From CAZADS01 sp964483985 (GTDB taxonomy: Bacteria; Pseudomonadota; Alphaproteobacteria; Thalassobaculales; Thalassobaculaceae): 26,567 nucleotides of DNA. Made by a program: the position numbers and the translations under genes. Positions 1 through 8,337 of the stretch are shown piece after piece. The notes below the pieces were generated by a model. The model had not been told where the DNA came from and did no database searches. It saw nothing but the letters and a program-made list of their open reading frames with translations. Location: the NCBI GenBank assembly GCA_964483985.1, contig CAZADS010000056.1, forward strand, positions 1-26,567, read 5' to 3'. Every line of letters starts with the position of its first letter. The stretch's first letter is position 1.

Positions 1-88
1 CGAGGTTGAGAAGGACAGTATTATTGCTAGCCTCCCCTCGTTTAATTTTGAAGGTACCGCTTACTGGGTGGATCCCGTGATGGGATAG
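1..88 (+). CDS. C-terminal end of an unidentified protein (5' truncated)
   Basis: An open frame enters from the left edge and stops at TAG 86-88. It gives 28 residues ending in FEGTAYWVDPVMG. The reading frame has no internal stop, but with so little protein I cannot assign a family. A gap of about 220 bases separates it from the next gene on the same strand, so shared transcription is possible but not shown. Confidence 0.4.
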   Translation, partial: EVEKDSIIASLPSFNFEGTAYWVDPVMG

Positions 89-307
89 TGACGGCTGGTA
101 ACGGCGGAAGATGGGGATGGCCGTGCACTTGCTTTGATAAAACTTTATAAAATATCTAAACATTCTGCGTAGGCATAGTCGAGCAAATGAATTTTAGGCA
201 TTGATTTATAATCTATTGGCATATAGTACAACTCTTCAACAACATCATGGGATAGTTTGAGGGAGAAGGAGCTTGATTGTAACGGGGCAACACCTTCCGG
301 TAAAGGG

Positions 308-1060
308 ATGAACATTAAGGATTCCGTTGCCTTGGTGACTGGGGGCAATGGAGGCCTGGGGCAACGCATCTGTCACGCACTTGCGAGAGAAGGTGTGCAT
401 ATTGCTGTGATGTATGCCCGTAGCCGTGATCAGGCGGAGAGTGTTGCACGAGATCTTGCTTCTCGGTACAAAGTCAATGCTTCTGCCTTTGGCTGTGATA
501 TTACCGACGGGCAAAAGGTAGATGAATTAGTGAAGGAGATCACAAAGCACTTCGGAAGCCTCGACATCCTTATTAACGATGCTGCTTATAACAAATCCAT
601 TCCTTTCAGTGATCTTGAAGGCTTAGAGGAGGATGAGTGGAACAAGATTATGGCAGTGAATCTAACCGGCCCTATGCGTCTAACTAAAGCGGTTGCTCCT
701 ATTATGAAAGCCCAAGGTCAGGGCCGTGTTGTGAACATTTCCTCTGTTGCCGGTTTGGCACCAACCGGTTCTTCTATAGCCTATGCGGTAGCGAAAGCTG
801 GTTTGATCCATTTGACTCGTTGTATGGCTGTAGCAATGGCGCCAGAAACATTAGTGAATTGTGTTGCGCCGGGTCTGTTGGAGGGTACTCGAGCGACCGC
901 TAACTTGCTGAATGAACACATCGAGCGAGCAGCCTCCGGCGCATTATTAAAAAAAGCGGCAGACAAAGATGACTGTGCCGAAATGGTGGTGACTATGTGC
1001 CGTACGGATACGATGACGGGTCAAACAGCTGTAATTGATGCTGGGCGCGTATTTCACTGA
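308..1060 (+). CDS. SDR-family NAD(P)-dependent oxidoreductase
   Basis: This is a classical short-chain dehydrogenase/reductase of about 250 residues, the usual family length. A Rossmann cofactor motif TGGNGGLG lies near residues 11-18. NDAAYN replaces the usual NNAG. Catalytic Ser lies in NISSVAG, and Tyr and Lys in YAVAKAG. The C-terminal part carries VNCVAPGLLEGT and GQTAVIDAGR, as in FabG-like reductases. The substrate cannot be told. The start is uncertain: ATG 308 gives the normal SDR N-terminus MNIKDSVALVTGG, but the purines AAAGGG abut it directly. A strong Shine-Dalgarno-like run (GAGGGAGAAGGAG, 259-271) lies further upstream with no well-spaced in-frame start. A TTG at 257 would add 17 residues that do not resemble the family. 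Confidence 0.9.
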   Translation: MNIKDSVALVTGGNGGLGQRICHALAREGVHIAVMYARSRDQAESVARDLASRYKVNASAFGCDITDGQKVDELVKEITKHFGSLDILINDAAYNKSIPFSDLEGLEEDEWNKIMAVNLTGPMRLTKAVAPIMKAQGQGRVVNISSVAGLAPTGSSIAYAVAKAGLIHLTRCMAVAMAPETLVNCVAPGLLEGTRATANLLNEHIERAASGALLKKAADKDDCAEMVVTMCRTDTMTGQTAVIDAGRVFH

Positions 1061-1456
1061 CTTGAGTTCCCTCAAAAATGGTCGGTGTATTGTCGAGGTC
1101 CATCTTTATATTAATCGTCATTGGTTTCTTTCAATACTATCCGGGAACTCCCAAGTCACACGTGCCGACTCTAACGCTATGCCGAACGATGCAAACATAA
1201 AACCCCATCAGACAAATCTTTTAATACTCTCGGCACACTCGAATTCAGAGTTTTACAACACCTCAATAACTATATGGCCATGGAGAAGGTATAAATAAAG
1301 TGGAATCTAAAACAGAGTTGGCGTCACAGCTGGAAAAACTCGGTTTCGTAATACTATGAATGCAGCATGCACTAGGGTAAAACACCTGTAGCAACTAATG
1401 CGCTTTCCCCAAATCGGGGCCTAAATTTTTTTGTGGATTCCATTAAGGGATTAGTA
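1061..1456. other. Intergenic region with a tiny orphan reading frame and a weak hairpin
   Basis: No convincing gene lies in these 396 bases. A purine-rich site (GGAGAAGG, about 1282-1289) precedes a GTG at 1300 that opens only 19 codons before TGA 1357-1359. The peptide ends in QLEKLGFVIL and could be the relic N-terminus of a lost gene. A short stem, CCCC AAATC GGGG near 1407-1419, is followed by a run of seven T at 1426-1432, so a weak terminator just before the methyltransferase gene is possible. Confidence 0.35.
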
Positions 1457-2821
1457 ATGTCGGAACCAAATCAGATAGACCTATTACTTGAGCACCTAGG
1501 TATCTGCCACGCCTACCTCGCCACTCAATGTCCGGAAGATATAGAAGTTTTCTGTAAAAACCATACCGAAAAGGTCGCTGGTATTGCTTTAATTGGCCCC
1601 AATGATGTTAATGGTACCGCCTTTAAAGACTATCATAACAAAATAATGTTTTTGAAAAGCGATTCTGGGTCGACTCACACCACTGCTGAGGATTTCAGAA
1701 GAGAAGTGAAAACACCCCATATCTATGAACTCAAACAGTATGAAATATTGCCATGGTCGGATATCGCCATAGACCGCCCTGTAGAGCTAGTCGCCAGTAT
1801 AACATCTTTTTTTGAAATACTTAGCATTAAGCAAACTCAAGTCAAAATATCCCAGAAACAAGGTCGAGTTGGAAACGTTAATTATAGTATTCATGGTAGT
1901 GGCCCACCCCTAATTTTACTACCTTTCACTCTTTCCGCTGCCCAATGGGGACCTGTCCTTCAAGCTCTTTCCGAACGCTTTACCGTGGTCGTAGCTAGTG
2001 GACCCAGCCTAGGATTTGTCCCAACCTTAGAGCGCAGAGCTTTTTTACCAACCTATCAAACTATGTTTTCGTCATTAATATCGATGATGAATATTCCCAA
2101 GAATGGGCGAGTATTAGAATTGGGGTGTGGGACTGGAGCACTTTGCCGGCAAGCCTTAAAGTTGAGACCGGACTTGGCTATTACGGGAGCTGACATCAAC
2201 GATCACCTGTTAAATGGAGGTTCACAAATAGCAGAAAATGAAGGAATTCGAGTGGATAAATATTTCGAAAATAAACCTCTTCAAGAAAGCGAGGTTTTAA
2301 AGCCTGGGGAACTTACCCTAATATTTAGTGATGCTACAAACATCCCATTTCCAGATAATTTTTTTGACTCAGTATACTCTGTCACCGTTTTGGAAGAATG
2401 CGATTCTATAAAAGCCTTGGCGGAAATTCACAGAGTGCTGAAGCCAGATGGTGTCGCCGGAATAGTAGTGCGCGCGATCGATATGCCACAATGGTTAAGC
2501 CTAGACGTTTCAGAAGAGCTGAACAGGAAAATTAGTATTCCCCCACAGTTAGTAAGTAGTAAAGGTGTTGCAGATAAGTCGCTTTATACCAAGATGGCAT
2601 TAGCAAAATTTGGTGATCTAATAAGTTATCCCTTTATGTTTTCGGCCTGTGGTGGAGAGGAAGGAACAATATACGAGTGGTATTTTCGTAGAACCCGTCA
2701 AGTTTTAAGTAAAACTGAACAAATGGAATTTGACGCTGCCGTCAATAACGTGACTGACAAAACGCAACTAATTTTCTCCACTCCATTGCATTGTTGTATT
2801 GGTTGGAAGCGACCTTTATAG
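1457..2821 (+). CDS. Class I SAM-dependent methyltransferase with rearranged alpha/beta-hydrolase segments at its N-terminus
   Basis: The C-terminal part, from about residue 205, is a class I methyltransferase. It has the SAM-binding motif VLELGCGTG (219-227), an acidic position in GADIND, the motif IPFPDNFFDSVYS and the typical LAEIHRVLKPDG. The first 200 residues look like an alpha/beta hydrolase in the wrong order. Residues 5-122 resemble the second half of such a fold (LLEHLGICHAYL, then TEKVAGIALIGP, ending DRPVELVASITSFF). Residues 138-195 resemble the first half (VNYSIHGSGPPLILLP, then LSERFTVVV). The expected nucleophile elbow GxSxG is replaced by ATQCPED, so hydrolase activity is unlikely. 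The start is set by AAGGGA (1445-1450), 6 bases before ATG 1457; a GTG at 1433 is less likely. The methyl acceptor is unknown. Confidence 0.8.
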   Translation: MSEPNQIDLLLEHLGICHAYLATQCPEDIEVFCKNHTEKVAGIALIGPNDVNGTAFKDYHNKIMFLKSDSGSTHTTAEDFRREVKTPHIYELKQYEILPWSDIAIDRPVELVASITSFFEILSIKQTQVKISQKQGRVGNVNYSIHGSGPPLILLPFTLSAAQWGPVLQALSERFTVVVASGPSLGFVPTLERRAFLPTYQTMFSSLISMMNIPKNGRVLELGCGTGALCRQALKLRPDLAITGADINDHLLNGGSQIAENEGIRVDKYFENKPLQESEVLKPGELTLIFSDATNIPFPDNFFDSVYSVTVLEECDSIKALAEIHRVLKPDGVAGIVVRAIDMPQWLSLDVSEELNRKISIPPQLVSSKGVADKSLYTKMALAKFGDLISYPFMFSACGGEEGTIYEWYFRRTRQVLSKTEQMEFDAAVNNVTDKTQLIFSTPLHCCIGWKRPL

Positions 2822-2936
2822 ACTTAGCGAATCTACTTAAGAATGTCGTTTTGTATCGCCAGAGTTCGGTTATATATCGAGTTCTTTATTGTACTATCAG
2901 TTTATATTGTTGCATTCAATAGAGAGTAAAATGAAG

Positions 2937-3482
2937 TTAATCTTCCTTGCAAAAAGATTCTAGCAAGCCTGTCTCTAACTGTGGATGAGTTAGGTAATTT
3001 TTTACCAACTTCCCGTTTTCGTAAATGCCGCTCTGTTCTTTATTCAATGCCCGTTGATAAGAAGGTGGCCCGAATTCGTATTTACATGAGGGGCCGTGAC
3101 GATTTCCATTCCACCAGTATATCTTACTCTTTACTTGAGCTGATGAGCTGTTATTAAATTCAAGCCAAAAACCCTCTCGCTCCCCTTTCGTATACTTTCC
3201 TTTGAAGTATAATTGACCGCCTTTTGGCCGATAATAACGCCAGAGACCTTCCTTTTTACCATCTTTGACGATTCCACTCCATGCGCCGGTAACTATTCCA
3301 GTAAATGGAACATCTGTGAATGGTTGGTAATAAAGCCCTTGGCGCTTAAGCAGCACCTCTCCACACCATGAAAAATTCCATTCTGCATCGCATCTAAGTG
3401 TCTCGCCCCATGCTACAGTGGAAGAAAAGCTCAAAAAAATAACCAAGTTCCAAAAATAGTGTATAAATATTATTTTCCGCAT
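2937..3482 (-). CDS. Exported MORN/YwqK-like repeat protein, function unknown
   Basis: This 181-residue protein begins with a likely signal peptide: basic MRK, a hydrophobic stretch to about residue 22 and a plausible cleavage after TVAWG. The mature part has repeated Gly-aromatic units such as KKEGLWRYYRPKGG, FKGKYTKGEREGFW and NGNRHGPSCKYEF. These resemble the MORN-like repeats of the YwqK-type 'antitoxin component' family, although that name does not establish a toxin-antitoxin role. Four cysteines (in LRCDAEW, SWCGE, PSCKYE and ESFCKED) could pair after export. It is convergent with the methyltransferase gene and transcribed away from the second SDR. Its ribosome binding site is weak. I infer a periplasmic or surface protein, with no function claimed. 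Confidence 0.65.
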   Translation of the reverse strand: MRKIIFIHYFWNLVIFLSFSSTVAWGETLRCDAEWNFSWCGEVLLKRQGLYYQPFTDVPFTGIVTGAWSGIVKDGKKEGLWRYYRPKGGQLYFKGKYTKGEREGFWLEFNNSSSAQVKSKIYWWNGNRHGPSCKYEFGPPSYQRALNKEQSGIYENGKLVKNYLTHPQLETGLLESFCKED

Positions 3483-3538
3483 TTATTTACCCAATTATCA
3501 TTATTCCCATAAGACGGAAAAGCATTGCGGACATTTAT

Positions 3539-3573
3539 TGTCAATAAATTGACATACTTCTAACTGCTGTCAA
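3539..3573. promoter_or_regulatory. Candidate operator with three TGTCAA half-sites
   Basis: Between the divergent exported-protein gene and second SDR gene lies an inverted repeat TGTCAAT-AA-ATTGACA (3539-3554). A third half-site TGTCAA follows at 3568-3573. The middle half-site also contains TTGACA, a perfect sigma-70 -35 hexamer. The spacing and symmetry suit a dimeric repressor such as a MarR or GntR type, but no regulator gene of those families is in the window. Confidence 0.35.
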
Positions 3574-3716
3574 GACGCACCAACAGTTCTGCCGTTTGGC
3601 ACGAATTTTATCGTGTGCGCTGATTAAGTAATTAGGGTTTTGTATAATCCATGTTTGATAGTTATTTTGCAGTAACATTTAAATGACGAACTGTTTTGTT
3701 AGAAGGGTAATCTGAC

Positions 3717-4508
3717 CTGTATATTCTTAACAATAAAAATGCAGTAATCACCGGTGCGGCCTCTGGTGTTGGCCGAGCGGCTAGTCTTTTGTTCGCTCGT
3801 GCAGGTGCGGCGATTGCGTGCATAGATAAAGACATCGACTTAGGCAAAGAGACCGTTGAACTAATTCAGGCAGAAGGAAACGAGGCCGTATTTGTCGAAG
3901 CCGATTTAGCTAACCCAGAATCAATTATCAGCATGGCAAAATCCTGCTTAAAATGGCGAGAAAACATACATGTTTTGTTTAACAATGCCGGCGTCGCTAA
4001 AAGAGCATCATTTGAAGATATTTCTTTGGAAGAATGGGATGAACAAATCTCAGTAAATTTAACCGCGCCATTTCTTTGCTGCCAGCATCTGTTACCAGGA
4101 TTAAAATCAGCTAACGGCGCATCTATTATTCACCATGGATCGATAGATGGAATTCTTGGAAATCCAACGTTAGTAGCGTATTCGGCTTCAAAAGGGGGTA
4201 TTCAACCACTTACCCATGTAATGGGTTACTGGCTTGCCCCTCATGGAATTCGTGTGAATTGCATAAATTCTGGTGCGCTTAGACAAAGCAAGCAAGGAAT
4301 ACCTGTTCGCCTGACGCCTGATAATATAGAGGGTTTGCCCATGAGCGACATTCAGCGTCGTGCGACCCCGATGGGAAGAGCTGGTTATGTTGAAGAAGCA
4401 GCAGATGTTGCTTTATATTTGGCCTCCGATTCTTCTTCATATATCAACGGTAGTGTCATAACACTTGATGGAGGCCGAACCGGCCTAACTCCAGGCACCT
4501 TTTCGTAA
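3717..4508 (+). CDS. SDR-family NAD(P)-dependent oxidoreductase with apparent CTG start
   Basis: This is a 263-residue classical SDR. The glycine motif is TGAASGVG near residues 12-19, followed by an acidic residue in CIDKD after the second strand, which favours NAD over NADP. NNAG is intact, the catalytic Ser lies in HHGSIDG, and Tyr/Lys lie in YSASKGG. The C-terminus carries the usual INGSVITLDGG. No ATG, GTG or TTG occurs between the upstream stop (TAA 3708-3710) and the cofactor motif. CTG 3717 sits 9 bases after AGAAGGG (3701-3707) and yields YILNNKNAVITGAASG, matching normal SDR N-termini; ATT 3723 is the alternative. The first TTG, at 3789, would delete the cofactor motif. It converges on the HyuB gene. 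The substrate is unknown. Confidence 0.85.
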   Translation: MYILNNKNAVITGAASGVGRAASLLFARAGAAIACIDKDIDLGKETVELIQAEGNEAVFVEADLANPESIISMAKSCLKWRENIHVLFNNAGVAKRASFEDISLEEWDEQISVNLTAPFLCCQHLLPGLKSANGASIIHHGSIDGILGNPTLVAYSASKGGIQPLTHVMGYWLAPHGIRVNCINSGALRQSKQGIPVRLTPDNIEGLPMSDIQRRATPMGRAGYVEEAADVALYLASDSSSYINGSVITLDGGRTGLTPGTFS

Positions 4509-4589
4509 AGGCCGGTAGTTAAGCTAATTTGATAAAAAATCACTTAAATCTATATTATTTCTTTCTATTCAACTTTCGGCCTTACGCAC

Positions 4590-6224
4590 TTAGGCGTTTT
4601 CATCAAATCCATAGTCCCTCCGCGCACCTTCCGGTGAAATGAGGTCTTCGGAAAGGTCCCGAAGTATAAGGTCGAGGGATCTCTTTCGCGGATCACCAAA
4701 ACCGCCGCCTCCCGAATCCTCGATGCCAATTATGTCACCAGGCTTCAAATCGTAACGACCTTTTGGATGTACTACTGCATTATTTAATCGATATTGCCGC
4801 CTAGCACCTGGCCGCCCGCCCCCAAAACCCAGGGCTGGAAACTCCGTCCGGGCACCCATTCCAGCAATTGTTACGACATGGCCAGAATCATTGCGAAACT
4901 CTATTATCTGACCGAGACCACCTCGGAATTCACCTGCTCCTCCCGAATCCACCCGGAGATGGCGACGCAACACCCGAAGGTTCGTTTCCTGTTCCCAAAG
5001 TTCTGTTGGAACTACTGCCATGTTTGAAGGTGCGGGCGTTGTATTAGTGCCGTCAAACCCTTTTAATGCCCCAAATCCACCACCAGAAAAATAGAGCGTA
5101 GCAAATTCTTTCCCATTTCGACAGCGTCCTGTGAGATTAAGAATATTCATCATACCAGGGTCGGCCTGTACACGTTCCGGCAAAGCTGTCTCCATCGCTC
5201 CAAAAATTAAAGGTGCAATGAAATGCCCTACCATGAAACGTGCACCAGTCGCTGCAGGTGGCTCACAATTAAGGATCGAACCCAATGGCGCTGATAGTTC
5301 GACTGGATTAACCGACCCCTCGTTGTTTGGCACACTGGGCAAGATCAAGCATTTTACAGCAAAACAAGTCATAGCTCGGGTGTAACAAAGCGGAACGTTG
5401 ATTGAGACCGGCAAGCTTAGACCAGTACCGTCAAAATCAACACAAAGACGGTTTCCGGAAATTTCGATAGCACACGCCAACTTAACCGGTTCTTCAAATG
5501 CTTCAACCTGAATACTGTTGCGATAAATACCATCCGGCACGGCTTCAATGCTTTGGCGCATGGCCTTCTCGGACTGTGAAATTATTGCTTGTGATACCGT
5601 GCTGAGGTCTTGGATGCCATATTCGTCCATGAATCCTACAAGTTCCCGGCAACCAACTTCAACTGCACTTACGTTAGCCATTATATCCCCCAGGACTTGA
5701 TCGGGAACACGTACATTTTGATGAATTAAGTCTGTTAATTCGGTATTTAGATCACCTGCTTTTACCAGTTTGCAAATAGGAATTTGTAGGCCTTCTTCAA
5801 AATGATCCAGATTTAGCGCCGACATACCGCGGCCACCGATATCCGGTAAATGAGAGATACTCATAGCAAAGCCTACTAAATCGCCGTTCCGAAAGGCCGG
5901 ACGCATGATACATATGTCCCATAGATGACCAGTTCCCATGTATATATCATTGGTAACAATAACATCACCTGGCTGAAGAGACGCAGCGGGAAATTTATCC
6001 AACATATGACGCATGGTCTGAGGTGCCGTACCGATAAAAACTGGAACGCTAAAAGTGGCCTGTGCAAGTGAGCGACCTTGCGCATCAAAAAGAACGCAAG
6101 CCAGATCATAAGCACGGACGATGCTGGAAAAAGAAGTGCGAACCAAAGTAAGAGCAATCTCGTTGGTAACCGAAATCAGTCGGTCCCAAAGAATCCCCAG
6201 ATTTACCCGATCTAGTTCACTCAT
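4590..6224 (-). CDS. Hydantoinase B / oxoprolinase-type beta subunit (HyuB family)
   Basis: This 544-residue protein is a HyuB-family subunit. Members pair with HyuA in ATP-dependent opening or carboxylation reactions (N-methylhydantoinase, 5-oxoprolinase, acetone/acetophenone carboxylases). Family signatures are the N-terminus DRVNLGILWDRL, then EIALTLVRTSFSSIVR, GDVIVTNDIYMGTGHLWD, SHLPDIGG, a central FDGTG, and a glycine-rich C-terminus with RGGLGQIIEF and DSGGGGFGDP. The start is ATG 6224, which overlaps the end of hyuA within ATGAGTGA. A G-rich stretch in the hyuA tail can act as ribosome binding site, implying translational coupling. It is the last gene of the RraA-HyuA-HyuB operon. The real substrate cannot be inferred. 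Confidence 0.92.
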   Translation of the reverse strand: MSELDRVNLGILWDRLISVTNEIALTLVRTSFSSIVRAYDLACVLFDAQGRSLAQATFSVPVFIGTAPQTMRHMLDKFPAASLQPGDVIVTNDIYMGTGHLWDICIMRPAFRNGDLVGFAMSISHLPDIGGRGMSALNLDHFEEGLQIPICKLVKAGDLNTELTDLIHQNVRVPDQVLGDIMANVSAVEVGCRELVGFMDEYGIQDLSTVSQAIISQSEKAMRQSIEAVPDGIYRNSIQVEAFEEPVKLACAIEISGNRLCVDFDGTGLSLPVSINVPLCYTRAMTCFAVKCLILPSVPNNEGSVNPVELSAPLGSILNCEPPAATGARFMVGHFIAPLIFGAMETALPERVQADPGMMNILNLTGRCRNGKEFATLYFSGGGFGALKGFDGTNTTPAPSNMAVVPTELWEQETNLRVLRRHLRVDSGGAGEFRGGLGQIIEFRNDSGHVVTIAGMGARTEFPALGFGGGRPGARRQYRLNNAVVHPKGRYDLKPGDIIGIEDSGGGGFGDPRKRSLDLILRDLSEDLISPEGARRDYGFDENA

Positions 6225-8325
6225 CCGGCCCGCCCCCCTCAATCTTAATATCAGCTACTAAATTGCCAGCGGTGTCAGCTCGGACAGTATCGGCAACACC
6301 AACGACGCATGTTGATTCGTTTTCTTCAATTAGTGCAGGTCCTTGGATTAACGTCCCAGGATTCAGTGCATAACGATCGTAAACAGTAGCATCAATGTAA
6401 CCACCCGCCTCATGAAAATAGGCCTTTCTTGTACCCTTTTTAGGTTCTACCTCATATGAGCCTGGAACAAGGTTCATTTCTTGGTGTACTTCCGGAACTG
6501 GTCCCTGCGCCTCGACTTTCCAGTTGACAATCTCAATGGGGGAATCCAGCAGATTAATGGAGAAGATACTTTCATAGCTTTTGGCAAAAAGATCCGGTAA
6601 CTGTCGAAAGAGTTTGGCAGAGTCGCCAATCTTAGGTAGCTCTACTTGGATTTCATAACCCTGTCCCTGATAACGCATATCAAGACGGTGTGTCATTTTT
6701 ATTTCACTTTTCGCAATACCCGCACGGATTAAGAAACTCGATGCTTCCTGCATTAGGGCATTTAGGTAAGCTTCAAAATCTTTTTGATCCATCTTATCAA
6801 GTTGCTGGAGGTTTGATCGTCCAAGTTCAAATGATAGCGGACTAACAAGCATACCTAAGGCACTTGCAACGCCGGCTGCTGCTGGAAACACGACTCGCGG
6901 AATGTGAAGTTTATGGGCGATGCGCAATGCATGCACCGGACCGGAACCACCAAACGCAACCATACTGCAATCGCGATAATCGAACCCAACTTCCGAAGCA
7001 TGAACCCTAAAAGCTCGAGCTACGTCTTCATTGATCACCTCGTGAATTCCCCAGGCGGCACGCTCAACATCAACGTTCAAAGCCTTTGCGATATTAGTTT
7101 CTATAGCATGCTCTGCCGCTGATTTATCAAGTTGCATTTGACCACCGAGAAAAAAATTTGGATCAAGATAACCGAGCACTAAGTCTGCGTCGGCCAGAGT
7201 AGCTGCTCGCCCCCCGAGCCCGTAGCATGCTGGCCCCGGTTCGGCACCAGCGCTTTCAGGTCCCACACGAATAACGCCTCGATCGTCCACGACCGCAATA
7301 CCACCACCACCCGAACCGATTTCTATTAAGTCTATAGCTGGCACCTTGACCGGTAAACCGCTCCCAACCTTGAACTGATGAATGCGTGCGACTTCAAGAT
7401 CATAGGTCTTGCGGACAGCACCATCTCGAATAATGGAACCCTTCGTTGTAGTACCACCCATGTCATACGAGAGTAAATTCGGGAGATTCATAACACGCCC
7501 ATGATGAGCCGCAATCTGCACGCCAGCAGCTGGACCGGACTCTATTGTTCGGACTGGATAACGTCTAGCCGTTTCAGGAGTTATTGTACCGCCGTTAGAA
7601 GTAACTATATGAAGATCAACTTTCAATCCAAGGCCCCGCAATCCGGTTTCAAGGTTGTTTAGGTAACGATCAGCCATCGGTTGCACAAAAGCATTAATTG
7701 CGGTGGTATTCCAACGCTCATATTCCCTGGCAAACGGAAAAACGTCCGCCGAATTAGAAACATAAAGTGATGGAAAATGCTCTTTGACGATCTCCCTTGC
7801 CTCCAGTTCTTGGACCGGATTCAGAAAGGAGTGCAAGAAACAAACCGCCAAGGCTTCTATGTTCTCTTTTTCGACCAGTCCTGAGACTTCTTCCACTATT
7901 TGATCTGGATTAAGGTGTTGAACTATTTCACCATCAAATTGGACTCGACCATCGACCTCAACCCGTCGCCGACGAGCTATAATCGGATCCGGGAAACGTA
8001 TCGTCAAATCGTAAAGGTCATACCGTCGTTCCATAGCAATATCTAGGACATCTCGAAACCCACGCGTGACCAGCATTCCAGTGCGCGCGCCTTTGCGCTC
8101 TATAACAGCGTTGGTTACTAGGGTGGAACCATGGATTACTTGGGATAAAAGGCGAGGTTCGGTATCCGAATTTCGCAACAAAGCTTCCGTACCTTTTAAT
8201 ACTGCAACAGATGGATCAGTAGGAGTAGTGAGCTGTTTGCTAATTGTCACTTCGCCGGTAGCATCATTGATCAATGCAAAATCCGTGAAGGTTCCTCCTA
8301 TATCTACGCCGAGCCGAAACGTCAT
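6217..8325 (-). CDS. Hydantoinase A / oxoprolinase-type alpha subunit (HyuA family)
   Basis: This 702-residue protein is the ATP-binding partner of HyuB. It begins MTFRLGVDIGGTFTDFAL, the phosphate-binding motif of the actin/ASKHA-like fold. It then has HGSTLVTNAVIERKGART and RGFRDVLDIAMERRYDLYDL, both typical of the N-terminal HyuA region. A second nucleotide motif, SYDMGGTTTKGS, lies in the middle, and the later part carries VAFGGSGPVHA. Length matches the hydantoinase/acetophenone-carboxylase group of about 700 residues. ATG 8325 lies 12 bases after the RraA stop, and its 3' end overlaps hyuB by 8 bases, so the three genes form one operon. No hydantoinase-specific racemase or carbamoylase is nearby. 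The reaction is therefore 'ATP-dependent lactam or imide opening, or carboxylation', undecided. Confidence 0.93.
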   Translation of the reverse strand: MTFRLGVDIGGTFTDFALINDATGEVTISKQLTTPTDPSVAVLKGTEALLRNSDTEPRLLSQVIHGSTLVTNAVIERKGARTGMLVTRGFRDVLDIAMERRYDLYDLTIRFPDPIIARRRRVEVDGRVQFDGEIVQHLNPDQIVEEVSGLVEKENIEALAVCFLHSFLNPVQELEAREIVKEHFPSLYVSNSADVFPFAREYERWNTTAINAFVQPMADRYLNNLETGLRGLGLKVDLHIVTSNGGTITPETARRYPVRTIESGPAAGVQIAAHHGRVMNLPNLLSYDMGGTTTKGSIIRDGAVRKTYDLEVARIHQFKVGSGLPVKVPAIDLIEIGSGGGGIAVVDDRGVIRVGPESAGAEPGPACYGLGGRAATLADADLVLGYLDPNFFLGGQMQLDKSAAEHAIETNIAKALNVDVERAAWGIHEVINEDVARAFRVHASEVGFDYRDCSMVAFGGSGPVHALRIAHKLHIPRVVFPAAAGVASALGMLVSPLSFELGRSNLQQLDKMDQKDFEAYLNALMQEASSFLIRAGIAKSEIKMTHRLDMRYQGQGYEIQVELPKIGDSAKLFRQLPDLFAKSYESIFSINLLDSPIEIVNWKVEAQGPVPEVHQEMNLVPGSYEVEPKKGTRKAYFHEAGGYIDATVYDRYALNPGTLIQGPALIEENESTCVVGVADTVRADTAGNLVADIKIEGGGPDE

Positions 8326-8337
8326 ATCGCAGTTTCT

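Noticed and set aside
257..311. Leader peptide with strong ribosome binding site before the first SDR gene
   Set aside because: A TTG at 273 gives a 12-codon frame whose TGA overlaps the SDR ATG, but it is only 1 base from the purine run, too close for initiation.
1035..1298. 87-codon frame overlapping the end of the first SDR gene
   Set aside because: Its first part lies inside the SDR gene in another frame, and the rest has no protein-like pattern.
2937..3482. Toxin-antitoxin module suggested by the YwqK-like family name
   Set aside because: The protein is exported and has no adjacent toxin gene. The repeats alone do not support such a role.
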